Shown: piece after piece, positions 1 through 7,701 of the stretch
Numbering within the stretch: the first letter of the stretch is position 1
Layout of the letters: every line of letters begins with the position of its first letter
DNA from: Microbacterium enclense
Lineage (GTDB): Bacteria; Actinomycetota; Actinomycetes; Actinomycetales; Microbacteriaceae
Direction: 5' to 3'
Length of the DNA: 64,000 nt
Assembly (NCBI RefSeq): GCF_001456955.1
Contig: NZ_KQ758467.1
Span: forward strand, 62,001-126,000
Notes under the pieces: model-generated
The model's database searches: none
What the model was told of the DNA's origin: nothing
Seen by the model: only the letters and a program-made list of their open reading frames with translations
Program-made: the position numbers and the translations under genes

Positions 1-522
1 GGTCAGCACAGGTGCGAAGGAGCCGTCGATGTCACGGCGAGGGCGCAGGAGCACATTCGATGAGGACACCCTGCCGTGGACGATGCCGACCCGGTGGATC
101 ATCGCCAGGGCCCCGGCCAGATCCTCCACGACGCCGGCCGCCGTACCCGGCGGGATCGGGCCTGCGGTCTCGATGCGGCTCGCGAGCGACGGTCCGGTGA
201 TGAACTCCATGATCACGTACGCATTGCCGTCGCCGATGACCTGGGCGTCGTAGAGCGTGACGAGAGAGGGATGGTCGAGCGCAGCGAGGGTTCTCGCGCC
301 GGAGAGACGCCGGCGCCGCGTGCGATCCACGGGGAAGACGGCCACCGCGACGTCGCGGGCGAGGATGTCGTCGCGCGCACGGAACAGATGCCGAGCGCCG
401 TCGCCGTCTCCGAGCGGCCCGGTCAGCCGGTACCGCCCCGCGAACACGTCGCCGAGGAAGGGCACCGGCCACGTGCCCCGGGGACGCCCGCGGCCGCGGT
501 CGCGGGTGATCTGCTGACTCAC
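1..522 (-). CDS. Kinase-fold protein lacking catalytic Lys and HRD Asp (partial)
   Basis: The visible 174 residues are the N-terminal part of a Hanks-type Ser/Thr kinase fold; the rest lies beyond the left edge. A glycine-loop-like stretch (YRLTGPLGDGDG, about 31-42) precedes ARDVAVAVFP, where the family normally carries the VAIK lysine; here that position is Ala61. The catalytic loop reads IVHGRVSSSNVLL (147-159): HRD has become HGR and KPxN has become SSSN. Both the ATP-anchoring Lys and the catalytic Asp are therefore absent, so I infer a pseudokinase acting as a binding or regulatory module. The GTG start overlaps the stop of the upstream small membrane-protein gene by 4 bases, suggesting translational coupling. 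The DFG segment and any C-terminal domain are not visible. Confidence 0.7.
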   Translation of the reverse strand, partial: MSQQITRDRGRGRPRGTWPVPFLGDVFAGRYRLTGPLGDGDGARHLFRARDDILARDVAVAVFPVDRTRRRRLSGARTLAALDHPSLVTLYDAQVIGDGNAYVIMEFITGPSLASRIETAGPIPPGTAAGVVEDLAGALAMIHRVGIVHGRVSSSNVLLRPRRDIDGSFAPVLT

Positions 523-782
523 ACGATCGGGTCGCCGTTGTCGCGGGTGCGACGTGTGGTGACTCGTTCTCCGTTGGCGGGATCGACGGTCGTGCGCGTG
601 GTCGAGTCGACCGAGCGGCGCCGCAGAAGGAAGACCAGGCTGAGGACGAAGATCAGCGCGCCCGCCGCCATGAGGATGTACCCGATCACGGTGAGGTCGG
701 CGACGCCCCCGAGGTCGAGATCGACGGCGAAGGCCAGGATGGCTCCGATGACGAAGAGGGCGATGCCGCTTCCGATACCCAT
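519..782 (-). CDS. Small two-helix membrane protein (DUF6458-like)
   Basis: An 87-residue protein with two hydrophobic segments (about 4-24 and 30-56, the second ending in FLLRRR) and a charged C-terminal tail rich in Thr and Arg. It resembles small actinobacterial membrane proteins annotated DUF6458, whose function is unknown. The ATG was chosen because it opens directly on the first membrane helix (MGIGSGIALFVIG); the reading frame continues upstream without membrane character. Its stop overlaps the GTG of the downstream kinase-fold gene (GTGA), so both are probably one transcription unit. Divergent from the ArsR fusion gene at 906. Confidence 0.6.
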   Translation of the reverse strand: MGIGSGIALFVIGAILAFAVDLDLGGVADLTVIGYILMAAGALIFVLSLVFLLRRRSVDSTTRTTVDPANGERVTTRRTRDNGDPIV

Positions 783-905
783 GAGGAATCCTTTCGAGGT
801 GAGCCTGCGACGGAGTGCCGTGGGCCACCGTCCGTGTCGCTCAAACGGTACTGAGCTAACTATCTCGGCGCCGACCCGTGGCACGATGGCTGAGGGGGGT
901 GCATA

Positions 906-1568
906 ATGGACGATCTTCGCCGTCGGGCTGATGCTTTCGCCGCGCTCGGCGATCCCGGTCGCCTGCGCATCGTCGACCTGCTCTCGGTCGGCGACATGTC
1001 GCCCAGTGAGATCGCGGCCGCGCTCGGGATGAAGTCCAACCTCGTCGCGTTCCACGTCAACGTGCTGCAGGACCGCGGAATCGCGCGGCGCGTCCGATCG
1101 GAGTCCGACGGTCGCCGCAGCTATCTGCAGCTCATCCCCGAGGCGTTCTCGACGCTCGCGCTCGCCCCCCGCCCGGTCGAGGGTCGCGTCGTCTTCGTCT
1201 GCACCGCCAATTCCGCGCGGTCGCAGCTCGCGCAGGCCATCTGGGCCGACCACAGCTCCATCCCCGCCGCATCCGCGGGGACCGATCCCGGCGAACGGGT
1301 GAACCCGGGCGCCATCGCCGCCGCCCGCCGACACGGCATCCCGCTCGACGAGGCTGCCACGCCGCGGGCCCTCGGCGACGTCGCCGCAACGGGCGACTTC
1401 GTCATCAGCGTCTGCGACCACGCCCACGAGAAGCTGGCCGGGCGCGACGACGTGCACTGGTCGATCCGCGACCCGGCGCGCATCGGCAGCGTGGCGGCCT
1501 TCGATGACACGGTCGTCGAACTGCGCTCGCGCATCGCGCGCGTGGCGTCTCGGCTCACGGCGGCCTGA
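906..1568 (+). CDS. ArsR-family regulator fused to low-molecular-weight phosphatase/arsenate reductase domain
   Basis: A 220-residue two-domain protein. Residues 1-85 form an ArsR winged helix (LGDPGRLRIVDLLSVGDMSP; recognition helix near KSNLVAFHVNVLQ). Residues 93-215 are a low-molecular-weight protein tyrosine phosphatase fold with the CX5R P-loop CTANSAR (Cys99-Arg105) and a later DP pair in SIRDPARI typical of the general-acid loop. Such fusions occur in actinobacteria and are often called ArsR/ArsC. The role could be arsenate reduction with self-regulation, or dephosphorylation of a protein; no ars transporter lies nearby, so the substrate is open. The start has a G-rich ribosome site (gaggggggtg) just upstream. 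Confidence 0.75.
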   Translation: MDDLRRRADAFAALGDPGRLRIVDLLSVGDMSPSEIAAALGMKSNLVAFHVNVLQDRGIARRVRSESDGRRSYLQLIPEAFSTLALAPRPVEGRVVFVCTANSARSQLAQAIWADHSSIPAASAGTDPGERVNPGAIAAARRHGIPLDEAATPRALGDVAATGDFVISVCDHAHEKLAGRDDVHWSIRDPARIGSVAAFDDTVVELRSRIARVASRLTAA

Positions 1569-1614
1569 CGAGACGAGGAAGAGCGGATGCCAACGGGCCC
1601 GGGCCGCGGGGTCC

Positions 1615-1748
1615 GGTCCCTTCGACGGGCTCAGGGACCTCGCGTGCGGGTGGGGCGTGGCGGGGTCCGGTCCCTTCGACGGGCTCAGGGACCTCGCGTG
1701 CGGGTGGGGGGCGGGCGGGGCCCGGTCCCTTCGACGGGCTCAGGGACC
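1615..1748 (+). repeat. Palindromic repeat family A, three copies
   Basis: Three copies of a 25-base hairpin at 1615-1639, 1669-1693 and 1724-1748 (spacing 54-55 bases). Each begins GGTCCCT and ends AGGGACC around the core TCGACGGGCTC. A decayed fourth copy sits at 1784-1803. They fill the gap between two convergent genes, so they could help end transcription. The same family recurs at 10087-10208 and 30766-30872. Confidence 0.85.
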
Positions 1749-1828
1749 TCGGTGCTGCGGGCGCGCGGAGCCCGCGGGTTTCGGCGGCTGAGCCTGTCGA
1801 GCCCCGCGAGCCGCGCCAGGGCGCCGCG

Positions 1829-2353
1829 CTACAGGTCGAGCCCGAACGCCCGCAGGTCGAGGAACCGCCCCGGCTCCACCTCGATGGGATGCTCCCTCTC
1901 GGTGAGCCGGGAGAAGCCGAGCTTGAGGTACAGCGCGTGCGCGCCGAGCATCTCGGGGCCGCTGTTCATCACGACGCGGCGCGCGCCGCGACGGCGGGCC
2001 AGTGCGATCACATGGCGGGTGAGGGCCTCGCCCACCCCGCGTCCGCGGGCTTCGGGCGCCACGGCCAGCTGCCGGAAGTCGAGCTCGTCCTCCCGTGCCA
2101 GCGGCGACAGGCGTTCGCCGGGGCGGGGCACCCAGACGCTGCCGACGATCTCGTCGCCGTCGACGGCCACCCACACCTCGCCCTGCGCGACCCGGCCCTC
2201 GACGTCGGCGAGTGACACGAGGTAACCCTCCGAGAGACCCTCATAGCTGTGGCGATACGCCTCGGCGGTGAGCCGCCCGGCATCCGCGTACTCTTGCGGC
2301 GCGACGAGTCGGATGGTGAGCGACGAGACGGATGACGGGGCCATGGCATCCAT
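1829..2353 (-). CDS. GNAT-family N-acetyltransferase
   Basis: A 174-residue single-domain GNAT acetyltransferase. The acetyl-CoA signature is LAVAPEARGRGVGEAL, containing the R/QxxGxG/A pattern, followed by the C-terminal MLGAHALYLKLGFSR strand-helix typical of the fold. The acceptor substrate cannot be read from sequence. Start choice: ATG at 2353 (MDAMAPSS); a second ATG at 2344 is equally possible, and the frame upstream lacks GNAT similarity. Convergent with the ArsR fusion gene across the family A repeats, and downstream of hpxO-facing sequence with no overlap. Confidence 0.75.
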   Translation of the reverse strand: MDAMAPSSVSSLTIRLVAPQEYADAGRLTAEAYRHSYEGLSEGYLVSLADVEGRVAQGEVWVAVDGDEIVGSVWVPRPGERLSPLAREDELDFRQLAVAPEARGRGVGEALTRHVIALARRRGARRVVMNSGPEMLGAHALYLKLGFSRLTEREHPIEVEPGRFLDLRAFGLDL

Positions 2354-2506
2354 TCTTCCCGCCGGGCCGGGCCGTGGGCCGGGCCGCTCTCCGGAAAGAC
2401 GGCGCGTCAACGCGACAGTCGGGGCGGGAATCCCGGCCGGCCGCGTACATCGTCCGGAGCCGGGCACGGCGAACAGTCGGTGCGCACGCGCCCTGCCCCA
2501 GCCGCC

Positions 2507-3691
2507 TCAGCGCATCACGCTCGCACCCAGCTCGACGGGGCTGCCCTCGATGTTGCCGACGATGCCGCGGATGACGCCGGTGCCGTCCTCACGTCGGAGG
2601 CCCTCGTACCAGGCCTGCGTCGCGGCGACGTCGAAGGCGTGGGTCTCGTGCGCGCGCTTGCGGGCGCGCAGCACCAGGTCGCCCGCCCGCTCGGTGCGGA
2701 TCCGCTCGTATCGCCGCAGCGAGTCCTCGACGCCGAGTGTCGAGGTGGCGAACACGATGCCCAGCGCGAAGCTGTCCTCGAGCGCCGAGCAGGCGCCCTG
2801 CCCGATGTCGGGCGCGGTGTTGTGCGCGGCGTCGCCGAGGATCGCCACGCGTCCGCGCACCCAGGTGTCGAAGGGGTCGATGTCCCAGATCTCCACGCGG
2901 TTCAGCGACTCGTCGGGGTCGATGCCGTCGAGCAACGCCCGCACTCCGGGCGCACCCCACGACCCGAAGGCGGCCTCGAGCGCCGCCACGCGATCCTCGA
3001 CCACGCCGGAGGGACCGGGCACGTCGACGAAGAAGTAGAAGCGGTCGCCCGCGACGGGCATGACGGCGCACCGTTTGCCGTCGCCGACGTAGGTCGTCCA
3101 CTGGTCCAGCGGGCCGATGCGCTCGTCGGCCGTCACCAGGCCGTTGTAGTTGACGTATCCCGAGTAGGAACGCTCGGGACGGATGCCGCTCGGCTCGGTG
3201 ACGTAGTCGCGCACGATGGAGCGGGCGCCGTCGGCGCCGATCAGCAGGTCGGCGGTGTCGGTGGTGCCGTCGGCGAAGGTGGCGGTGACCGTCTCGCCGT
3301 CGTCGGCGATGTCGACCAGCTGCCTGCCGAGGCGGATGTTCGCGGCGCCCACGGCATCCATCATCAGCTGCTGCAGGTCGGCGCGCGCGACGGGATACGG
3401 CCGTTGGCCGGTCTGTTCGGTGACGGGGGAGAGGCTGAAGCGGCAGAGTTCCTCGCCGGTGTGTCCGTCGTAGTAGGCCATGTCGTCCATGCGACCGCCG
3501 AGGGCGGCGACCTGCGGGCCGAGGCCCAGCCAGTTGAGCACCTTCACGCCGTTCGACCACAGCGACAGCGCCGCCCCCACCGGGCGGTTCTCGCGCATGC
3601 GGTCGTACACGACGACCTCGTGGCCGAGCTTCTGCAGGGCCAGGGCGGCGGAGGTCCCGCCGACGCCGGCTCCGATGACGATGACCTTCAT
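2507..3691 (-). CDS. hpxO: FAD-dependent urate hydroxylase
   Basis: A 394-residue class A flavoprotein monooxygenase that hydroxylates urate to 5-hydroxyisourate using NADH and O2. The Rossmann motif GAGVGG is at 7-12, the DG motif GADGARS at about 152-158, and the second FAD motif GDAAHNTAPDIGQGA at about 286-300. Arg207 (KRCAVMP) and Tyr219 (RFYFF) are likely counterparts of the urate-contacting Arg and Tyr of the Klebsiella enzyme, an assignment made from memory of the family. It is the last gene of uraD-uraH-hpxO, 12 bases after uraH, which settles the substrate much better than the fold alone. It replaces cofactor-free urate oxidase in this organism. Confidence 0.92.
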   Translation of the reverse strand: MKVIVIGAGVGGTSAALALQKLGHEVVVYDRMRENRPVGAALSLWSNGVKVLNWLGLGPQVAALGGRMDDMAYYDGHTGEELCRFSLSPVTEQTGQRPYPVARADLQQLMMDAVGAANIRLGRQLVDIADDGETVTATFADGTTDTADLLIGADGARSIVRDYVTEPSGIRPERSYSGYVNYNGLVTADERIGPLDQWTTYVGDGKRCAVMPVAGDRFYFFVDVPGPSGVVEDRVAALEAAFGSWGAPGVRALLDGIDPDESLNRVEIWDIDPFDTWVRGRVAILGDAAHNTAPDIGQGACSALEDSFALGIVFATSTLGVEDSLRRYERIRTERAGDLVLRARKRAHETHAFDVAATQAWYEGLRREDGTGVIRGIVGNIEGSPVELGASVMR

Positions 3692-3703
3692 GGAGCGTCC
3701 TCC

Positions 3704-4024
3704 TCAGCTGCCGCGGTAGGTCGAGTAGGCGAACGGGCTGAGCAGCAGCGGCACGTGCAGGTGCGGTTCGCCCGAGACGGTGAAGGCGATCGTCGCGATC
3801 GGGTGGAACGACGCGACGCCGCGCGAGCGGAAGTAGGCTCCGGTCGCGAACGTCAGCGCGTAGTCGCCGTCGTCGAGCCGGTCGGGGCCGAGCGCGAGGC
3901 GGCCGTCGTGATCGGTCGTGCCCTCGGCGACGGGGGTGCCGTCGAGCATCGTCAACGACACGGTGACGCCGACCGCGGGCGTGCCGGCCGTGGCATCCAG
4001 GATGTGGGTCGTCAGGTGGGTCAT
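3704..4024 (-). CDS. uraH: 5-hydroxyisourate hydrolase
   Basis: A 106-residue transthyretin-related protein that opens 5-hydroxyisourate to OHCU, the second step of urate breakdown. The family hallmarks are visible: N-terminal TTHILD with the catalytic His, an HP pair in the middle (SFHPIATIAF), and the C-terminal signature YRGS, which ends the protein as usual. Length matches the family (about 110 residues). It lies between uraD and hpxO on the same strand and so acts on the product of the downstream-encoded enzyme; it is also called pucM. Confidence 0.95.
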   Translation of the reverse strand: MTHLTTHILDATAGTPAVGVTVSLTMLDGTPVAEGTTDHDGRLALGPDRLDDGDYALTFATGAYFRSRGVASFHPIATIAFTVSGEPHLHVPLLLSPFAYSTYRGS

Positions 4025-4076
4025 GCGGTGCTTCCCGAGACGTGAGCGCCGTGCACGTCGTCGGCCGAGCGCCCGG

Positions 4077-4604
4077 TCATTCCGCGGGCTCCGGTTCGGC
4101 GGGGGCGTCGTCGGCGAAGGTCGTGCGCAGGCGCAGCAGCGCGATCTCGGCGAGTTGGCGGGTGGCCTCGATGGTCTCGGCGTCGGGGTCGTTCTCGAGC
4201 CGCCGCTCCAGCTCGGCGCGCATTTCGCCCGGTGTGCGTCCGGCGGCCCGGATCAGGAAGACGCGCCCGAAGCGCTCCTCGTACGCGGCGTTTCCCGCGG
4301 CGATCGCGGCGACGTCGTCATCGGCGGCTTCGGCCATCGAGCCCTGTTCGCGCTGGGATGCCGCGGCCTCGGCGCCGTCACCCGACACCTTCCCGCCGAT
4401 GCGGGGGTGGGCGTGCAGCGCCGCCTCGAGATCCTGCGGCGACCAGGCTCCGGCGAGGTCGCCGGCATAGGAGGCGAGGGCGTCGACGTCGGCGTAGGGA
4501 CGGCCGGCGACGACCGCGTCGACCCAGCCCGGGACGTCGGCCCACACGCGGGCCACGGCTGCGGCATCCGCGTCGTCGAGGGCATGGAAGTGCTGCAGGT
4601 GCAT
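4077..4604 (-). CDS. uraD: OHCU decarboxylase
   Basis: A 175-residue helical enzyme that decarboxylates 2-oxo-4-hydroxy-4-carboxy-5-ureidoimidazoline to (S)-allantoin. The catalytic His66 lies in HAHPRIGG, and the family pair S-x-x-EQ follows at 83-87 (SQREQ). The C-terminal segment ends in an acidic tail. It is the first gene of the uraD-uraH-hpxO operon, 52 bases ahead of uraH. The shared inverted repeat at 4658-4676 lies about 54 bases upstream of its start, where a repressor could block transcription of all three genes. Confidence 0.92.
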   Translation of the reverse strand: MHLQHFHALDDADAAAVARVWADVPGWVDAVVAGRPYADVDALASYAGDLAGAWSPQDLEAALHAHPRIGGKVSGDGAEAAASQREQGSMAEAADDDVAAIAAGNAAYEERFGRVFLIRAAGRTPGEMRAELERRLENDPDAETIEATRQLAEIALLRLRTTFADDAPAEPEPAE

Positions 4605-4657
4605 GTCGGTCAGGCTAGGGGTGCCGCGTTACGGGGCTGTGGCGGGATGTGTCGGCG

Positions 4658-4676
4658 ATGTTGCTGTGGGGAACAT
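4658..4676. promoter_or_regulatory. Candidate purine-regulon operator, site 1
   Basis: ATGTT-GCTGTGGGG-AACAT, a 19-base perfect-arm inverted repeat 54 bases upstream of uraD. The same pattern recurs at 8658, 21611, 25340 and 35305, always at the head of a purine-related gene. The cognate regulator is not identified. Confidence 0.55.
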
Positions 4677-4777
4677 TCCAGGCGGCCCGCGCCCTGATCG
4701 GCGGGGACCGGACTGGTTGGGATCCGCCGCCCGGCGTGCCGTTCGCGCTGCACGCGCCGGGCCGAGAGGTGATCGAG

Positions 4778-4860
4778 GTCACGAGAACAGGGGATGCCAT
4801 GAGAACAGGGCGATTCGGCCGTTATCGGCCTGTTGCGGTGTCATGTCCTGTTCTCGTGAC
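4778..4860. repeat. Palindromic repeat family B, unit 1
   Basis: Terminal inverted repeat GTCACGAGAACAGG (4778-4791) and CCTGTTCTCGTGAC (4847-4860), 14 of 14 pairing, around an inner copy of GAGAACAGG at 4801. It lies between uraD and the next regulator gene, in a 384-base gap that otherwise holds operator site 1 and GC-rich tandem sequence (4880-4985). Two further units are at 62681-62932. Confidence 0.85.
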
Positions 4861-4988
4861 GCCGCATCGCGCGAGGCGGTGGCCGGGCGGCGAGCCGCGC
4901 GGTGGCCAGGCGGGGCGGGACGGGGCGCAGGGCGCGGGGGCGCAGGGCGGCGCGCCGCGCGTGGCCGGGCGGGGCGCCGGGCCCGACG

Positions 4989-5690
4989 TCAGGCGTGCAC
5001 GATCAGCCAGTGCGCCACGGCATCCACTGCGCCGGTGTTGTGCAGGCGGTGGGGGACGGAGCAGGGGTAGCTGATGGCGTCACCGGCGCGCAGGATCACG
5101 CGCTCGGCCTCGAAGTCGATGGTGAGCTCGCCCGAGACGACGGTGCCGACCTCGTATCCCTCGTGGTGGAACAGTCCGTCGGCGCCGTGGGCCGAGGTGC
5201 CGGGCGGGTAGACCGACTCGAAGTAGTCGACGCCGGGGGCGGAGCCGGGCGTCAGCCGTCGGAACGAGACGCCGCTGTCGAGCACGATGTCGGGCGACTG
5301 TCCGGAGCGCTGCAGCGTGAAGCCCGAGGGCCCTGCGGGTTCGACGGGGCGATCGGATGCCGGGTCGAAGGCCGCGACGAGCGGAACGCCCAGGGCGTCG
5401 GTGATGGCGATGAGCCGCGAGACGCTCGGCTGCATCACGCCCCGTTCGATCTGCGAGACCGCGCTGGGGGAGATGCCGAGGGTCTTCGCGAGAGCGCGGG
5501 CGGAGAGGCCGCGCGCCTGACGCAGATCGCGGATGCGGGCGCCGACGGATGCCGAGGGCTCGGGCGCCGCGGCGCGATCGGCCTCGGGCGTCGCGTCGAG
5601 GTCGGGTCCGGGCTCCGGGTCGGAACCGGTCCCGACCGCCGCGACGGCGCGGATCTCGACGGCGTCTTCGGCGAGGGGCGGCTGCGGCAT
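4989..5690 (-). CDS. XRE-family regulator with C-terminal cupin
   Basis: A 233-residue regulator: an Ala/Pro-rich leader (1-45), a helix-turn-helix of the Xre type (VGARIRDLRQARGLSARALA... ISPSAVSQIERG), and a cupin sensor domain from about 130 to the end (HHEGYEVGTVVSGELTIDF). Regulators of this layout usually bind a small metabolite in the cupin and control the neighbouring catabolic or transport genes. It is divergent from the NCS1 permease; the shared 160-base gap contains three copies of TTCACAT, so control of the permease and of itself is likely. Purine-related ligand is inferred from position only. Confidence 0.8.
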   Translation of the reverse strand: MPQPPLAEDAVEIRAVAAVGTGSDPEPGPDLDATPEADRAAAPEPSASVGARIRDLRQARGLSARALAKTLGISPSAVSQIERGVMQPSVSRLIAITDALGVPLVAAFDPASDRPVEPAGPSGFTLQRSGQSPDIVLDSGVSFRRLTPGSAPGVDYFESVYPPGTSAHGADGLFHHEGYEVGTVVSGELTIDFEAERVILRAGDAISYPCSVPHRLHNTGAVDAVAHWLIVHA

Positions 5691-5729
5691 GCCCCGAGTC
5701 TAGGGAGGTGATCTGCGTGAAGGACCGAC

Positions 5730-5788
5730 TTCACATGCCTGTTACATGAGCGAAACCACCGCGGACATGTGAACCCATAACTTCACAT
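5730..5788. promoter_or_regulatory. Candidate operator cluster TTCACAT for the divergent promoters
   Basis: TTCACAT occurs at 5730-5736 and 5782-5788, and its complement ATGTGAA at 5767-5773. The last two form a 7-base inverted repeat with an 8-base spacer (5767-5788). The repeats sit in the gap between the Xre-cupin gene and the NCS1 permease, the expected place for autoregulation plus permease control. Confidence 0.45.
5741..5756 (+). promoter_or_regulatory. GlnR-like box
   Basis: GTTAC-ATGAGC-GAAAC, an exact match to the gTnAC-N6-GAAAC half of the actinobacterial GlnR consensus, 95 bases upstream of the permease start. A link to nitrogen limitation is inferred; whether this organism has GlnR cannot be seen here. 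Confidence 0.4.
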
Positions 5789-5850
5789 CAGAGCTCCACT
5801 CCGGCCGCGGACTCCACGTCGTGGCATCCATCGTCCTGAGAGGAAATGAC

Positions 5851-7701
5851 GTGTCTTCCACCCCGCTCACCGGCCCCCACGATCTCGTGGAGGCCGCCGG
5901 CCACCCCCACGGGGGAGGCAACATGAAGCCCCACTACGACGAGCGCCTCGCCAACGAGGACCTCGCGCCGCTGCGGAAGCAGAAGTGGTCGAGCTACAAC
6001 ATCTTCGCGTTCTGGATGAGCGACGTGCACTCGGTCGGCGGCTACGTCACCGCGGGTTCGCTCTTCGCCCTCGGCCTGCAGTCGTGGCAGGTGTTCGTCG
6101 CCCTGATCGCCGGCATCGTCATCGTGCAGGTCTTCGCCAACATGGTCGCCAAGCCCAGCCAGAAGACGGGCGTGCCCTACCCCGTCATCAACCGCGTGGT
6201 CTTCGGCATCCGGGGGGCGAACATCCCCGCGATCATCCGCGGCCTGATCGCCATCGCCTGGTACGGGGTGCAGACCTTCCTCGCGGCGGAGTCGCTGAAC
6301 ATCATCTTCCTGAAGTTCGTGCCGGGTTCCGCGGCGCTGCTCGACGTCTCGTTCGCGGGGCTGTCGGCGCTCGGCTGGATCTCGTACGCGATCCTGTGGG
6401 TCGCGCAGTTCCTGCTGTTCTGGAACGGCATGGAGGTCATCCGCCGCTTCATCGACTGGGCCGGCCCCGCCGTCTACGTCGTCATGATCATCCTGGCCGT
6501 CTACCTCGTCTCGCAGGCCGGCGTCCAGAACATCTCGTTCACCCTCTCGACGACGCAGCTCGACTTCTGGGCGTCGATCCCGGTGATGTTCGCCGCGATC
6601 GCGCTGGTGGTGTCGTACTTCTCGGGCCCGATGCTGAACTTCGGCGACTTCGCCCGCTACGGCAAGAGCTTCGCGGCGGTGAAAAAGGGCAACTTCTGGG
6701 GCCTGCCGATCAACTTCATGTTCTTCTCGCTGCTGACCGTCATCACCGCCTCGGCCACCGTGCCGGTCTTCGGCGCGCTCATCACCGATCCGATCAAGAC
6801 GGTCGAGCAGATCGACACGCCCTTCGCGATCCTGCTCGGCGGCCTGACCTTCGTCACCGCCACGGTCGGCATCAACATCGTCGCCAACTTCATCTCGCCC
6901 GCCTTCGACTTCTCCAACGTCGCCCCGAAGAAGATCTCGTGGCGCGCGGGCGGCATGATCGCCGCCGTCGGGTCGACGTTCCTCATGCCCTGGAACTGGT
7001 ACTCCAACGCCGACGCCATCCACTACTCCCTCGGCGTTCTGGGCGCGCTGATCGGGCCCCTGTTCGGCATCCTGATCGCCGGGTACTACATCTCCGCCCG
7101 CCAGCGGGTGAAGGTCGACGCGATGTTCACGATGGACGCCGCGGGCCCCTACTGGTACCGCAACGGCTTCAACCCGAACGCCGTGAAGGCCGTCGTCGCC
7201 GCGGGCGTGCCGACCGTCGCGATCGCGATCTTCCCGAAGATGTTCGCCGACCTGGGCCTGTTCAACCTGTCGGCGATCAGCGACTACAGCTGGTTCATCG
7301 GCTGCGGCCTCGGGTACGTGCTGTTCCTGCTCTTCGAGCGTCTCGACCCCCGCATCCCGACGTTCGAGGGCGAGACCGAGGGCATCTCCGACGGCACCGC
7401 GGATGCCGCGGACGCCCCGACCGAGACCGAGGTCCCGGCGTTCGCGCAGTCGGCGCAGGACGCCGCGGCTCCGGTGCCGGGTTCGCTCGCGCCGTCGGCG
7501 CAGGACGCCGCGGCTCCGGTGCCGGGCTCGCTCGCGCCGTCGGCGCAGGACGCCGCGGCTCCGGTGCCGGGCTCCGGAGTGATGGCGCGGGAGGCGCAAG
7601 GTTCGCTCCCGCAGGCGGCCCAGGAGGTCGTCGTTCCGGAGCCCGGCACGTCGTCGCGACGCCGGCCGACCGCCGGAACCGCTCGCGAGGCGCTCGCGTG
7701 A
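5851..7701 (+). CDS. pucI: NCS1-family permease, probably for allantoin or a related nucleobase
   Basis: A 616-residue inner-membrane cation symporter of the NCS1 family (allantoin, uracil, cytosine permeases), with about twelve hydrophobic segments between residues 35 and 505. Family features include the N-terminal NEDLAPLRKQKWSSYNIFAFWMSD region and the VPYPVINRVVFGIRGANIPA loop. GTG at 5851 was chosen because AGAGGAAA lies six bases ahead and the family N-terminus follows. The last 110 residues are not transporter: they include three nearly identical 15-residue repeats (SAQDAAAPVPGSLAP). Its stop overlaps the racemase start by 4 bases, tying it to allantoin use. The substrate is inferred from neighbours. 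Confidence 0.85.
   Translation: MSSTPLTGPHDLVEAAGHPHGGGNMKPHYDERLANEDLAPLRKQKWSSYNIFAFWMSDVHSVGGYVTAGSLFALGLQSWQVFVALIAGIVIVQVFANMVAKPSQKTGVPYPVINRVVFGIRGANIPAIIRGLIAIAWYGVQTFLAAESLNIIFLKFVPGSAALLDVSFAGLSALGWISYAILWVAQFLLFWNGMEVIRRFIDWAGPAVYVVMIILAVYLVSQAGVQNISFTLSTTQLDFWASIPVMFAAIALVVSYFSGPMLNFGDFARYGKSFAAVKKGNFWGLPINFMFFSLLTVITASATVPVFGALITDPIKTVEQIDTPFAILLGGLTFVTATVGINIVANFISPAFDFSNVAPKKISWRAGGMIAAVGSTFLMPWNWYSNADAIHYSLGVLGALIGPLFGILIAGYYISARQRVKVDAMFTMDAAGPYWYRNGFNPNAVKAVVAAGVPTVAIAIFPKMFADLGLFNLSAISDYSWFIGCGLGYVLFLLFERLDPRIPTFEGETEGISDGTADAADAPTETEVPAFAQSAQDAAAPVPGSLAPSAQDAAAPVPGSLAPSAQDAAAPVPGSGVMAREAQGSLPQAAQEVVVPEPGTSSRRRPTAGTAREALA
7451..7572 (+). repeat. 45-base tandem repeat inside the permease C-terminus
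   Basis: Two full 45-base units (7451-7495, 7496-7540) and a partial third run in frame, each encoding a variant of SAQDAAAPVPGSLAP. The DNA is almost identical between units, so the expansion is recent. Confidence 0.9.

Noticed and set aside
1587..2225. Open frame across the family A repeats
   Set aside because: It is a translation of tandem hairpins (PSTGSGT-like) and antisense to the GNAT gene.
5788..7599. Long open frame opposite the NCS1 permease
   Set aside because: Highly charged Arg/His/Asp-rich translation without domain features; it is the antisense shadow of a GC-rich gene.
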